A DNA stretch of 64,000 nt from Paraphysomonas bandaiensis. Lineage: Eukaryota > Chrysophyceae. Position 1 is the first letter of the stretch. Every line of letters begins with the position of its first letter. Location of the stretch: the NCBI GenBank assembly GCA_965644295.1, contig CBFFRP010000196.1, positions 1 to 64,000 on the forward strand, read 5' to 3'. A program made the translations under genes and the position numbers. This document shows positions 35,663 through 45,671 of this stretch, piece after piece. A model generated the notes under the pieces. That model was given only the letters and a program-made list of their open reading frames with translations. It made no database searches and had not been told where the DNA came from.

Positions 35663-38600
35663 ATGGATTTTGAAATTGAAGATGATGATCCATATAACTT
35701 TGAAAGCAATTGGTCGAAACCATCTAAAACTGGATATTTTGGATTTAATGGAGGAGAGAATCATGGTGAAGATATTTATGATTATGATTTTGGTAATAAT
35801 TTAGATGAAGAAACACATTATACATCATCATCATCACCTACTCATACAATGAATTCAAAGAAGAAGAAAACTGAAACTCAATCATTACAAAATAATCAAA
35901 TGAAAGCATCTAAAGCATCTAAAGCGTCTCCATCATATGATAATGCTTTAGAAAGAGCACAGAATATGTTAAGTAAATATTCTTCAAAGGGACCTGCTAA
36001 GAAAGCTCCATCAGTAAAGAAATATCAGGAAACAGATTTCGATGAAGATGACATTAGCCTCAATTCAGATGATATGTCTGGTGATGGATTCCCAGAATCT
36101 CCTGGTGGTCTTGGAACTGATACAGTGTATAAACCAAGATTATCTAAGGATTCCATTAAATCGAAGAAAACACAGCTCAAAGACCAGGTTAGTATTCACA
36201 ATTCCACGTTCTACATGTAGCTAATTAGTACTTTGTTCTGATACAGGAGGAGGAAGGTGATTTTTCTTAATGTTTTCTCCTGTAATTTGGCCTGAACATA
36301 CAATGCAGTGTTGCAGCGTGGTTTTGATCTGGAGAATGATGATGATGATGACTTGGTGTGTATTCCCATTGTGCATTTTGATGTACCTTCTGATGATGTG
36401 TGTAGAACATAGATGATGGTATTGAGCATGTTACCACTGGCCCTTCTCTATATGGAGAGCTGGCGCCGGAATCATCTCGTATGGGCCATGGTCATAATGA
36501 GAGCATTGTGGAAGGCGATGATGACGATGATGACTACAGGTACGTGTATTACACCAAGATGTAGTCCACCGAATGTTACTGATGCCTTATTTGTGACAAC
36601 TTGTATTAATATCGAATCTAGCAAGGATAACTTCGACGACTCCGTCTCGCAAGATCTGGGTGGCCATGGTGGGGGACTTGTGCGGGGGTCTAGTGTATTG
36701 AGCGAATCTGGAGTCGTGGAAGAACCGGATATAGAGGATGTACCTGAGAGTGCTGAAGAAGATGTCGGTCATAGTCAACCCAAGATATTTCACTTCTCAG
36801 GTGATGATGTATGTTTGATAGCTAACACGGCTGATATGAATGCGAAGATCTATTGGCTGTGGCGGGGGACGATGGAGAGCAGCCTGCAGACGAAGCTGGT
36901 GAATCGTTAGAGGAGTCAGTTGCATACGGGATGTCGTTCGATGCGGAGGACGGTACGCACTCACTTTTTGCACATTAGGATAAATTTATTGGCCTGAATA
37001 TGCTGTGTAGATGAACCGAAAGATGTTACTGCAAGGAGTGAAGCACCACACGACCCGGTTACACAGCCACCAATGGTCAACGCCGTTGACACTGCAGCAT
37101 TGCATCTAGGTAAGAGTGATGCTGCTCCTCCCGCCAAGCCGGCCGTCGTGGAAAGCCCAACTGCATTACCAGATAAAGTTAGTGTTGCTAAAGTCCCAGT
37201 CACAGAGAAGCAGCCTGTCTCCCAAAGTGATCCGGCCGTGCAACAGCCACTTCGAGCCCTGAATAATGCTGCTCCAGTTGTAGTGCCGCAACTGGAGTCT
37301 CAGCCTTCTCATACGTCTACGTCGAGTACATCTGCTGGAAAAGCTAATGAGAAGGAGAATTTTAGGGTAAAGGTTGCATGGGAGCCTGAAAAGGCTGCTG
37401 TCGCTCCAACTGAACATACACCAAGTAATTTGTCCCAGCAACCGTCTCATACAACAACCATACCTCAGGCATCTACGTATCAGCCTTCTATACACACACA
37501 GCCCCCCTCGGAGACACGATCATTTTTACCACAAGGCATGCCAACCAGTGATAGACCTTCTCACCAGCCTCAATCCTTTTCACACATGAGTGTACCATCG
37601 CAGGCTTCTGCCTCGTGCGAAGTACCGCTGCAGGCATACGGACAACCCCCACAGCAATATCAGCAAACACAGCAGCATCCGCCGTGGCATCCAGACCCGG
37701 CACATCCACCTCCGAACGGACAACCTAATTCCCATGGAGTTCCTTATGGAACCCAGCAGCCACCCCCTCTCCCATCATACTACCAACAGCCACCTTTTCC
37801 ACAGTACCCCCACCAGTATCAGCAGCAATACCCACCAGTTCCGTATCCGATGTACAGCTCCTACCCCCCTCCGCATTACCCCCCGCAGGCTCCAGGCTAC
37901 CCCTATCCCTATCCTTATCCTCCATCGGGGACAACTAACGCCACCTATCCGTTTGCCCCTGCCAGGAACTCCTTGGACATGTCTAGAATATTCAGAGGCA
38001 CTATGGACAGTATGGCTGGTGGTGAATCTCCTAACGATACTATTGCAATGAAAGAGATACTGAAGGAGCTACAGGCCGCAAAAGTACGTCATTGTGTGTG
38101 TTTTAATATTTATTACTCACACTAATGACATATTTAGGAGGAAGCAGCATATGCTACGAAGAAGTTGGCTGATGTTATCTTAGAAATGCATAGAAGCAAA
38201 GAGACAAAGGAGTCTGCAAAAGTGGACAATATAGCTAGAAAATCCCCCCGTTCGAAGAGCCCAAAAGTTCCAAAAAAAAGTAGGGAGCGTTCTGTTTCAT
38301 TTGACGAGAGTGAGGAATATGAGGACGACGACGAGTTCTACTCTCATGACGATTTCGAAGAGGAATCATGTATTCATAGCTCAACCCCACAGGTAGGGCT
38401 ACGTGATCAATCTCTGTAAGATTTGACTGTGTGGTTGACACAGAAGCCTGTAAGACGTCCTTCTCATCAACAAAAAGAAAAAGTGAATTCTCCCCGACGA
38501 GAAAGGACTGCAACTGAAGGCGAGGGTGCTCCAACTGCTAATCCGATAAATTCGGAGGAGGGGTCCTTACATCCTCCGCGAGCCTCAGAGCGAGAGTCCA

Positions 38601-39135
38601 TAGACTTTGACTGGGTTTCAAAAGCTGGGCACGGAGAACGGCATGTTCGATATCCTCCGTCAGAATCGTATCTAAGGGATGGCTCGTCAAGCGTTGGTTC
38701 ACTTGCAGCCCGAAGAGACACCTTCGATAGCGTGCTGATGGCCAGTCAGGTATTTGTTCTCTCTTTTCTTTAGAGGGCTCATTGTATCATAGAGTTTGTT
38801 CCGACGTCAATTGTCGTCATTGCGAGATAAATTAGACATTATGAACTACACCACAGGAGACTTAAATTCGCGGCTCTCTGGAGGCTACGAGGGACGCCGG
38901 TCGTGGCTTCCCTCGGACCGAACTGGAGCTCGTACTCATCGTGATATTACCCGCTCCCTTCCAGAATTCAATGAGAGTCGCACCCAAGAGAGATTTGATG
39001 CGAAGAATAAACTTCGAGCAACGTTACTTCAGGTAAAAGTGCGCTTTTTCTTTCGCAAAATATTTCAATCATTTTTAGGTTGACCCGACATTGAGTGAAG
39101 ATGACGTATCAGCGCTGATGGCAAGATATAGTTGA
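35663..39135 (+). CDS. acidic/proline-rich low-complexity protein, 11 exons
   Basis: Eleven exons give 976 aa: 35663-36187, 36247-36256, 36309-36355, 36406-36539, 36622-36800, 36848-36952, 37011-38083, 38138-38392, 38444-38749, 38793-39032, 39079-39135. Introns are 43-82 bp, and exon 2 is only 10 nt. The N-terminal 330 residues are acidic with Ser-rich and (K/A)S runs. A Pro/Gln/Tyr-rich tract (QYPHQYQQQYPPVPYPMYSS and similar, about residues 535-640) follows. The C-terminal third is charged and probably helical (MKEILKELQAAKEEAAYATK), with Arg/Ser-rich disorder (RSPKVPKKSRERSVSFDES-type) and a conserved-looking end (LRATLLQVDPTLSEDDVSAL). No catalytic domain is seen. It may be a scaffold or condensate-forming protein; the function is unknown. 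Confidence 0.78.
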
Positions 39136-39773
39136 GTTTTTATTTCCGCTCGCTGTCACTGATTAGGTTTCATCATGTATTATGGTCATTATTATACATA
39201 ATTGTTGTCTAAATTTATAGTAAGATTCAAGTAGTTACTGTGTCTATCGATATATATCTTTCATCACCTATGTTAGAATTGGACATTTCACTGAAGTTAA
39301 CTTTGCTCTACACGTAAACCTTAACCTTGCTATGTTGAACACAATGCACTTTCAAGTAAGAAATTATAATTATTATTCTGAACACTTCACTACATATTCG
39401 TGTAACATCTGATGAAACATCTGTTCTCAGCAACATCTGTTTATCATATGTTCATTAGTCAATTCTATATCTTGTATAGGCACACATCAGTAAATGAATT
39501 TAATTCCTTTGTACCTATAACCACCCGTTACACCTATGGGTTGACTTCACCTATTGCACACTATTAACTCACTTCAATTGCACAGTATATATCACATCAT
39601 ATTGCAGAACTCAACAACCTATACACTAAGCGAAACTAGACTACGAAGTATCAGTTATGTTTGTATCACGTGCGAGTTTGAGCATAATATCAGGTTTGAA
39701 CAATCATTAATGATATGAAAAATATATCAGTACTGGTTTTACCATTAGTATGAAAAGTATTGTTACTAATTCT

Positions 39774-40627
39774 GGGATTTATTTTTCGACCTAGTCGATT
39801 TGGTGGAATTTCCTAGTCACACCAAAATTGGAGTAAAAACCTAGTCAAAAGTTTGAAAACCCTAGTCATTAAATAATTAGATTTTTAACTTTACAATGAC
39901 TAGGTTGACTAGGTGGAATAGGGTATTCACCTAGTCAAACGTGGGAGCATACTCTACAAATATTGCATGCATGCAATATGCAATGTGCATCATATATTTC
40001 AGCATCGTATCTTAGGATGGACAAATATCTCATCAGGGGCATCAGAGAACCGACGCTGCCATCGAAACCCTTTCTCGCTCTTGTATACCAGCACCAATCC
40101 AAGCATATACATATCTCCAGGCACTCGAATTATTGCAAGGACTGCCGCCTTTCAGGCATAATGGAGCTTGACAATAAAGTTCCCTGACGATAACATTAAG
40201 ATATGTACAGGACAATATATATCTCGTACACACCTCCCAAGTGATGTGCACCTATAGGCAACAGTGAAACGAAGTTGCACAGAGAAAAAATATAGTAGGG
40301 GGCTATTGCTCCACAATCGAGGACATTAGTAGTACTGAGGTACCTATGATAGTACATAACACAATGATTAGCACTCACAAGATTGTAAATATATATACTG
40401 GAGAATATATGTCTCGCACATACCTCGCAAGTGATGTACGGATATGTTGTGTGGTGTGTGCACGTATCTTAGACAGTCGCAATGTGTAATCAATGGATAT
40501 AAGAACGACTAGGTTTAATACTATATTTGGCTAGGTTAAGTCATTTATGGCTTTGACTAGGCTTTTACACCGAAAATGGAATGACTAGGAAATTCCACCC
40601 AATTGACTAGGTTGAATAATATATCCC
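39774..40627. mobile_element. 854-bp terminal-inverted-repeat element (MITE-like)
   Basis: The left end begins GGGATTTATTTTTCGACCTA and the right end, read on the minus strand, GGGATATATTATTCAACCTA. The two then match for about 78 bp at roughly 80%, including GGTGGAATTTCCTAGTCA. The octamer CCTAGTCA recurs inside both ends. No transposase is encoded. The interior holds two diverged copies of a 50-bp unit (near 40210 and 40395, sharing AAGTGATGT and TCTCG.ACA). No clear target-site duplication was found. Confidence 0.65.
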
Positions 40628-40758
40628 TTGAATAATATATCCCAATTAAGTTGATCTGTACCATGAACGGTGAATTGTTAGAAGCAATTATCTTGTAACA
40701 ATGCTTCCGTGACTTTCATCTAGAAGTAAATATATACTCGTTACTGGCTAACTACATG

Positions 40759-40831
40759 TATCAGGGCTAGGGAACAATATATTGAATTGCAATATATAAT
40801 ATATTATATATATTGTACCCTAGCCCTGATA
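40759..40831. repeat. near-perfect palindrome
   Basis: TATCAGGGCTAGGG (40759-40772) pairs with CCCTAGCCCTGATA (40818-40831). After one A/A mismatch, ACAATATAT (40774-40782) pairs with ATATATTGT (40808-40816). That is 23 pairs around a 25-nt AT-rich loop. Confidence 0.85.
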
Positions 40832-41101
40832 TGTATCACATATGCATATGTGGGCGACATACTATTAATGAAGAAAAGTGAGATCATGCCGTAACAAAAT
40901 CAAAGGGCGCGTCTTTTTAAAATTACAACGCCACATTACGCTCCCTTCTAATAACGTAACTTGCAACAATTTCATTCACTTCGAAGCAATATAAAGAATC
41001 GTCGATTGTGATGAAAAACTCCACGGCTATCACTCACATTAATTTCCAGGCCCAATTGCATATGAACAGTGCATGCTTAATACATAGTGCTATATAAGTC
41101 A

Positions 41102-41951
41102 TTATACTTCCATAGGGCCGTCGTAATAGTCTCGAGCATCAGCTTTAGAGTCTCCGTCCAGTACTTCTCTGTAGCCATACACATGCCGTGCCACTACATC
41201 AACGGATATTAAATAATAAACAGCATAAATTAACCACATACTCTGAGAAATAGAACATGGGCAACAGAAGAAAGCAATCAGAAATTCAAGGAAACAGCCA
41301 TATTGTGCGATGTTATACTTCTTGACAACATGAAAGCGAAGGGCCATAGCTAGGAAAAATACGATGAAAAATGGAACCAGATAAACAATATTTCCAAAGA
41401 AAATTGCCAATATCGATATGATAATGTAGATGATGATATAAGGCATTATGATAGTATCGAATCGCAAGTAACCAGTTTTATGGGCAACTGCAAAAAAAAA
41501 TGTGAGCGAAAAAACTACTGAGCGGATATTAATACGCACTCTGAGCTACCAGCCAGCCTCCGAACACAACACACAGGCAACCACAACTAGGCCATAAGTT
41601 ACTAGCCCAGTTGCATATGTCATCCTTCCATCTTCCTGTAGTGTTCAGCAGCATAATTACACATATGTATATATATAAATGTATATTAGTACACCAGTTG
41701 CATAAGTACGTCATATTATACATATATATATCCAATGAGTCACCTTGAGGGGGTCCGGGATTAGAGGGACGCACAAGATTGGCACTGGCATTCTGGGAGA
41801 ATGTTCCTGTAGCTGTATATCCCGTTGCAGGGTTAGCAGGTGATGCCTCGACATAATAGGCATGTGAGGGGGGGTTGGCTGTGCCTACTTGTATGGGACT
41901 TGCCACTTGAGTATTGGTACTACTAGTTTGTACGGGAATACTTTTATCCAT
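41102..41951 (-). CDS. PLAC8-domain membrane protein
   Basis: Four exons (41951-41744, 41635-41540, 41487-41242, 41193-41102), with introns of 108, 52 and 48 bp, give 213 aa. A Pro/Ala/Ser-rich N-terminus leads into the Cys-rich PLAC8 core (WKDDICNWASNLWPSCGC...), a hydrophobic region (PYIIIYIIISILAIFFGNIV and YLVPFFIVFFLAMALRF) and the hallmark FFCCPCSISQ joined to MARHVYGY. The last intron must be removed to recover the family's CC.PC...QMARHV motif, which supports the model. PLAC8 proteins are small membrane proteins linked to cell size, metal tolerance and calcium entry in plants and fungi; the role here is unknown. Its promoter side carries the foldback element 280 bp upstream. Confidence 0.87.
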
Positions 41952-42230
41952 AGATTTCTTGTAGGAATAGATGTGTATTAGTGTATATGACTGATTGTCT
42001 TAAGATTTTAATGTTTAATAGTGAATCATATATGTATGTATGTATGTATGTACTGCTGTATATGCATACAAAAATACGATAAATACAACACCAAAATAAT
42101 GTTCATACTATTTCTGGAATCTTCCCGGTGCCGAAAAATGGTAGTTTTGGTAGAAAAGTATCTAGAATACCCCACTTTTGGAACGAATATGATCTTTCCC
42201 TTGCACAACAACAGTACATACAGCAGAGTA
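41952..42230. other. PLAC8 promoter side, left flank of foldback element
   Basis: AT-rich sequence with a short (GTAT)n tract (42031-42050). It ends at AGTA (42227-42230), which is repeated immediately after the foldback element at 45225-45228. Confidence 0.5.
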
Positions 42231-42383
42231 CCGACAACAGCATCGGAGGGGCAGCACCCACATCGGAGGGGCAACATCCGTAGTCCCGTTTTTGTGTTCT
42301 GTACGTGAATATTAGTATGATCGAATGGGGATGGCGGGCTCTTCATATCTACACACCACATCCAAATAAGCATATCTTCATAT

Positions 42384-42581
42384 TTAAACTATTCGGAATG
42401 TACTGTTGTGTTGTTGTGCCCACTGTAGAAACTTAATTTTATCGATTTTATGCTGTAATGATGCAGGAAAACCACCCAAATAATGACCACAGTGGGGACC
42501 ACACAATCCCATTATCATGAAGTGCTCGTGACAATCATACATCCCTACTAGATGAAGACTGTCCCCTGGATGATTTGTCAT
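42384..42581 (-). CDS. 65-codon frame in left arm of foldback element
   Basis: An open frame of 65 codons, with an exact partner in the other arm at 44874-45071 on the plus strand, differing by one residue (LCGPHC versus LCDPHC). It is rich in His and Cys (MYDCHEHFMIMGL and PHCGHYLGG). It could be a fragment of a captured or ancestral element gene. There is no evidence of expression. Confidence 0.25.
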   Translation of the reverse strand: MTNHPGDSLHLVGMYDCHEHFMIMGLCGPHCGHYLGGFPASLQHKIDKIKFLQWAQQHNSTFRIV

Positions 42582-42595
42582 TAGATATCTTTTGA

Positions 42596-42763
42596 AGGAG
42601 CTTCAGAAAGAGCTATCAGCGGATGAGGTATACGACGAAAAGTGTTTACATGAAGCTCTTCTGCAGCAGTGCAGGGCAACTATGAAAGGAAGGATATATG
42701 CAAAGATATCCAAAGAGAATGGGGAAATGGAGGGAGAAACAAAACTAGGAGACAAGATTTGAA
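42596..42763 (+). pseudogene. coding-like fragment in left arm
   Basis: On the plus strand this frame reads KELQKELSADEVYDEKCLHE, continues to KISKENGEMEGETKLGDKI and stops at TGA. The residue use looks like real protein, unlike its surroundings. Just upstream, a different frame reads SLLDEDCPLDDLSLDIF and stops, so an older gene may be frame-shifted here. The mirror copy lies in the right arm on the minus strand (44692-44859). Confidence 0.35.
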
Positions 42764-43523
42764 GATAGGTGGCATTGAATATATATCATTATGCTTTATC
42801 ATGAAGACTTTAAAGCGAACTAGAATTTAAGGACATACATACTTCCCTTGCAGTAAGTTGTAAGACGAAGTTGTTTGTGAGTATGGATTTCATGATATAT
42901 ACAACTAATGTGGTGTACGTTGTAGATCGCCGTAATGATATTGCTTTTTGGTCAATAGTACATACTTAAATCATCGTATGCCTTATTTGCATAAACCATT
43001 TGATGTAACCTAAAACTGTAATGATGTATGTTATACTTTCCGTGTAGTAAGCTATTTATGCATGTATATTGCATGATGTAACAAATGTAATGTATGCTGT
43101 AGGCCGCTGCAATGATATTCGAATTTGTTTTTGTTAATTGCACATACTCAAACCTTCGTATGTCACAACTATTTGTCTAACGTTATCTCGCAGCAACAAT
43201 TTCTAGCGAGCATGTGCAAGCAGGCTAGGGACTATTTATTATAGTTTACAGACAATCGTTTCAATGTACTCATGCTAAGGTATAGCAAGTAGCTATGTAA
43301 CGCTTGTAAAATGTTTATATGTGCGCGAATAATAAGACGAAAAACGGTTATACTGCTTGCTGCCTGGCCTCGTAAGCAATCTGTTTCGTGCAGGTACATG
43401 GAATTTTTTTCATACTATTCCTGGGCAATTTATTTCATACATCGTTTAGATGTTTCAAAAGTTGTTTCAATTCAGATACTTTTAAAAAAGGTTAGTACGT
43501 TTCTACTTAATACACTTTTTAAA

Positions 43524-43692
43524 CAAAACATGGTTCAGCTAGAATACTTCTCATTTGTTCATCCAAAACATGTTAAAACTAAAATATTTTTCAAAGAAGA
43601 CATGTTACAACTAAAACACTTTTCAAACAAGACATGTTACAGCTGAAACACTTTTCAAACAAAACATGTTTCAACTAATATACTTCAAAAAC
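43524..43692 (+). repeat. about 32-bp tandem repeat in foldback centre
   Basis: Four to five diverged units of about 32 bp, of the form ACATGTTACAACTAAAACAC followed by TTTTCAAACAAG. They sit just inside the left arm. The units vary by several bases, so the array is older than the arms' last homogenisation. Confidence 0.75.
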
Positions 43693-43704
43693 GTTTAACT
43701 CAGA

Positions 43705-43980
43705 TACTCTTCAACGATGATATGTTTCAAGGAAAACAAGAGCTTCAGCTAATTCTCCAGCGACTGCTTCAAACTTCTGTCTTATTGCTTCAGCTCCTAC
43801 TCTTTTCTTGGTCACTTTCTCAGCCTTATACTGCTCTGGAGATAAGGAATTAAACCTGTCCTTCTCTGATTACCTTCCCAACAGAGCCTAAGCCGCCTTC
43901 GCATGTTTCGCCAAAGCTGCGGCATTATTTCTTTCTTCTCACCCCTCCTCCTTGCAAAATTTCTCCACTATATCAGGGTC
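43705..43980 (-). pseudogene. decayed reading frame in foldback centre
   Basis: Read on the minus strand from 43980, one frame gives protein-like sequence interrupted by three stops: DPDIVEKFCKEEG, then NNAAALAKHAKAA, then SEKDRFNSLSPEQYKAEK and RVGAEAIRQKFEAVAGELAE. The helical, Ala/Lys/Glu-rich composition and even spacing suggest one former coding region. It is too short and worn to name a family. It may be what is left of the element's own gene. Confidence 0.45.
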
Positions 43981-44873
43981 TTAACAAGCCTTTTCCTACT
44001 TGTACCTAGACACAGTTTGGCAGGTAGTAAATATTTTAGACTTTAAAATTTAGACAAATGACGTACAGGGGTGAGGTTGTCCCGTTTTATAATAGTGTTA
44101 GATGCAACGGCTCTTCGTCTTATTATTCGCGCACATATAAACATTTTACAAGCGTTACATAGCTACTTGCTATACCTTAGCATGAGTACATTGAAACGAT
44201 TGTCTGTAAACTATAATAAATAGTCCCTAGCTTGCTTGCACACGCTCGCTAGAAATTGCTGCTGCGAGATAACGTTAGACAAATAGTTGTGACATACGAA
44301 GGTTTGAGTATGTGCAATTAACAAAAACAAATTCGAATATCATTGCAGCGGCCTACAGCATACATTACATTTGTTACATCATGCAATATACATGCATAAA
44401 TAGCTTACTACACGGAAAGTATAACATACATCATTACAGTTTTAGGTTACATCAAATGGTTTATGCAAATAAGGCATACGATGATTTAAGTATGTACTAT
44501 TGACCGAAATGCAATATCATTACGGCGATCTACAACGTACACCACATTAGTTGTATATATCATGAAATCCATACTCACAAACAACTTCGTCTTACAACTT
44601 ACTGCAAGGGAAGTATGTATGTCCTTAAATTCTAGTTCGCTTTAAAGTCTTCATGATAAAGCATAATGATATATATTCAATGCCACCTATCTTCAAATCT
44701 TGTCTCCTAGTTTTGTTTCTCCCTCCATTTCCCCATTCTCTTTGGATATCTTTGCATATATCCTTCCTTTCATAGTTGCCCTGCACTGCTGCAGAAGAGC
44801 TTCATGTAAACACTTTTCGTCGTATACCTCATCCGCTGATAGCTCTTTCTGAAGCTCCTTCAAAAGATATCTA

Positions 44874-45071
44874 ATGACAAATCATCCAGGGGACAGTCTT
44901 CATCTAGTAGGGATGTATGATTGTCACGAGCACTTCATGATAATGGGATTGTGTGATCCCCACTGTGGTCATTATTTGGGTGGTTTTCCTGCATCATTAC
45001 AGCATAAAATCGATAAAATTAAGTTTCTACAGTGGGCACAACAACACAACAGTACATTCCGAATAGTTTAA
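44874..45071 (+). CDS. 65-codon frame in right arm of foldback element
   Basis: Mirror image of the frame at 42384-42581 with one residue changed. No start context or splice signal supports expression, so it is listed because it is preserved in both arms. Confidence 0.25.
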   Translation: MTNHPGDSLHLVGMYDCHEHFMIMGLCDPHCGHYLGGFPASLQHKIDKIKFLQWAQQHNSTFRIV

Positions 45072-45224
45072 ATATGAAGATATGCTTATTTGGATGTGGT
45101 GTGTAGATATGAAGAGCCCGCCATCCCCATTCGATCATACTAATATTCACGTACAGAACACAAAAACGGGACTACGGATGTTGCCCCTCCGATGTGGGTG
45201 CTGCCCCTCCGATGCTGTTGTCGG

Positions 45225-45671
45225 AGTACGAAGTTGTCGTACTTGTAGCTTCGTATGTACTCTGTGTGCATGTACTGATGATTGATGTACTGATGTACGT
45301 ATCTATATATAAGGTATGAAGGTACGTCACAGTTATTTGGCGGGATGAAGGTGAAGTACACCAACTACCAACTACGTCGTACAATCATACAACACAACTC
45401 CATATATATATGCATACACATATTCATCGAACTCTATATGAGGATGCTATAATCTTCCATTCAATATAACAGTGATATATTTCATATCATACTAATACCA
45501 CCTCATATTAAATAAACACTACACTCAAATCCATTTTAAATTAATGATATCTCATTAATATACCCTTTTTATATATTTCAATTATAAAATAAGATTAAAC
45601 TAATCCAATCTTTATGAGCTTGTATTATTACAAGCTGATATTATGGAGTAACTAGAGATATTTTATTATCA
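45225..45671. other. right flank of foldback element and PPEF promoter side
   Basis: It starts with the AGTA duplicate and ends at the PPEF start codon. It is AT-rich and contains no gene. Confidence 0.5.

Larger units (their letters stand above)
39136..41101. other. intergenic region with inverted-repeat elements
   Basis: This lies between the 3' end of the acidic/proline-rich gene and the 3' end of the PLAC8 gene. It contains the 854-bp terminal-inverted-repeat element (39774-40627) and a 73-bp palindrome (40759-40831). I see no protein-coding gene. Confidence 0.5.
42231..45224. mobile_element. 2,994-bp foldback element with 1,111-bp inverted arms
   Basis: The left arm (42231-43341) and right arm (44114-45224) are reverse complements over their full length without any indel that I can detect: paired positions always sum to 87,455 (checked at four points). 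I noticed only a handful of base differences. The outer ends read CCGACAACAGCATCGGAGGG and contain a short direct repeat, CATCGGAGGGGCA, twice. AGTA flanks both sides, a probable 4-bp target duplication. The 772-bp centre carries a tandem repeat and a decayed reading frame, and no intact transposase. Very long terminal inverted repeats are known in Foldback and some Mutator-like elements, but no family is recognised here. The near-identity of the arms implies recent insertion or arm homogenisation. Confidence 0.85.
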
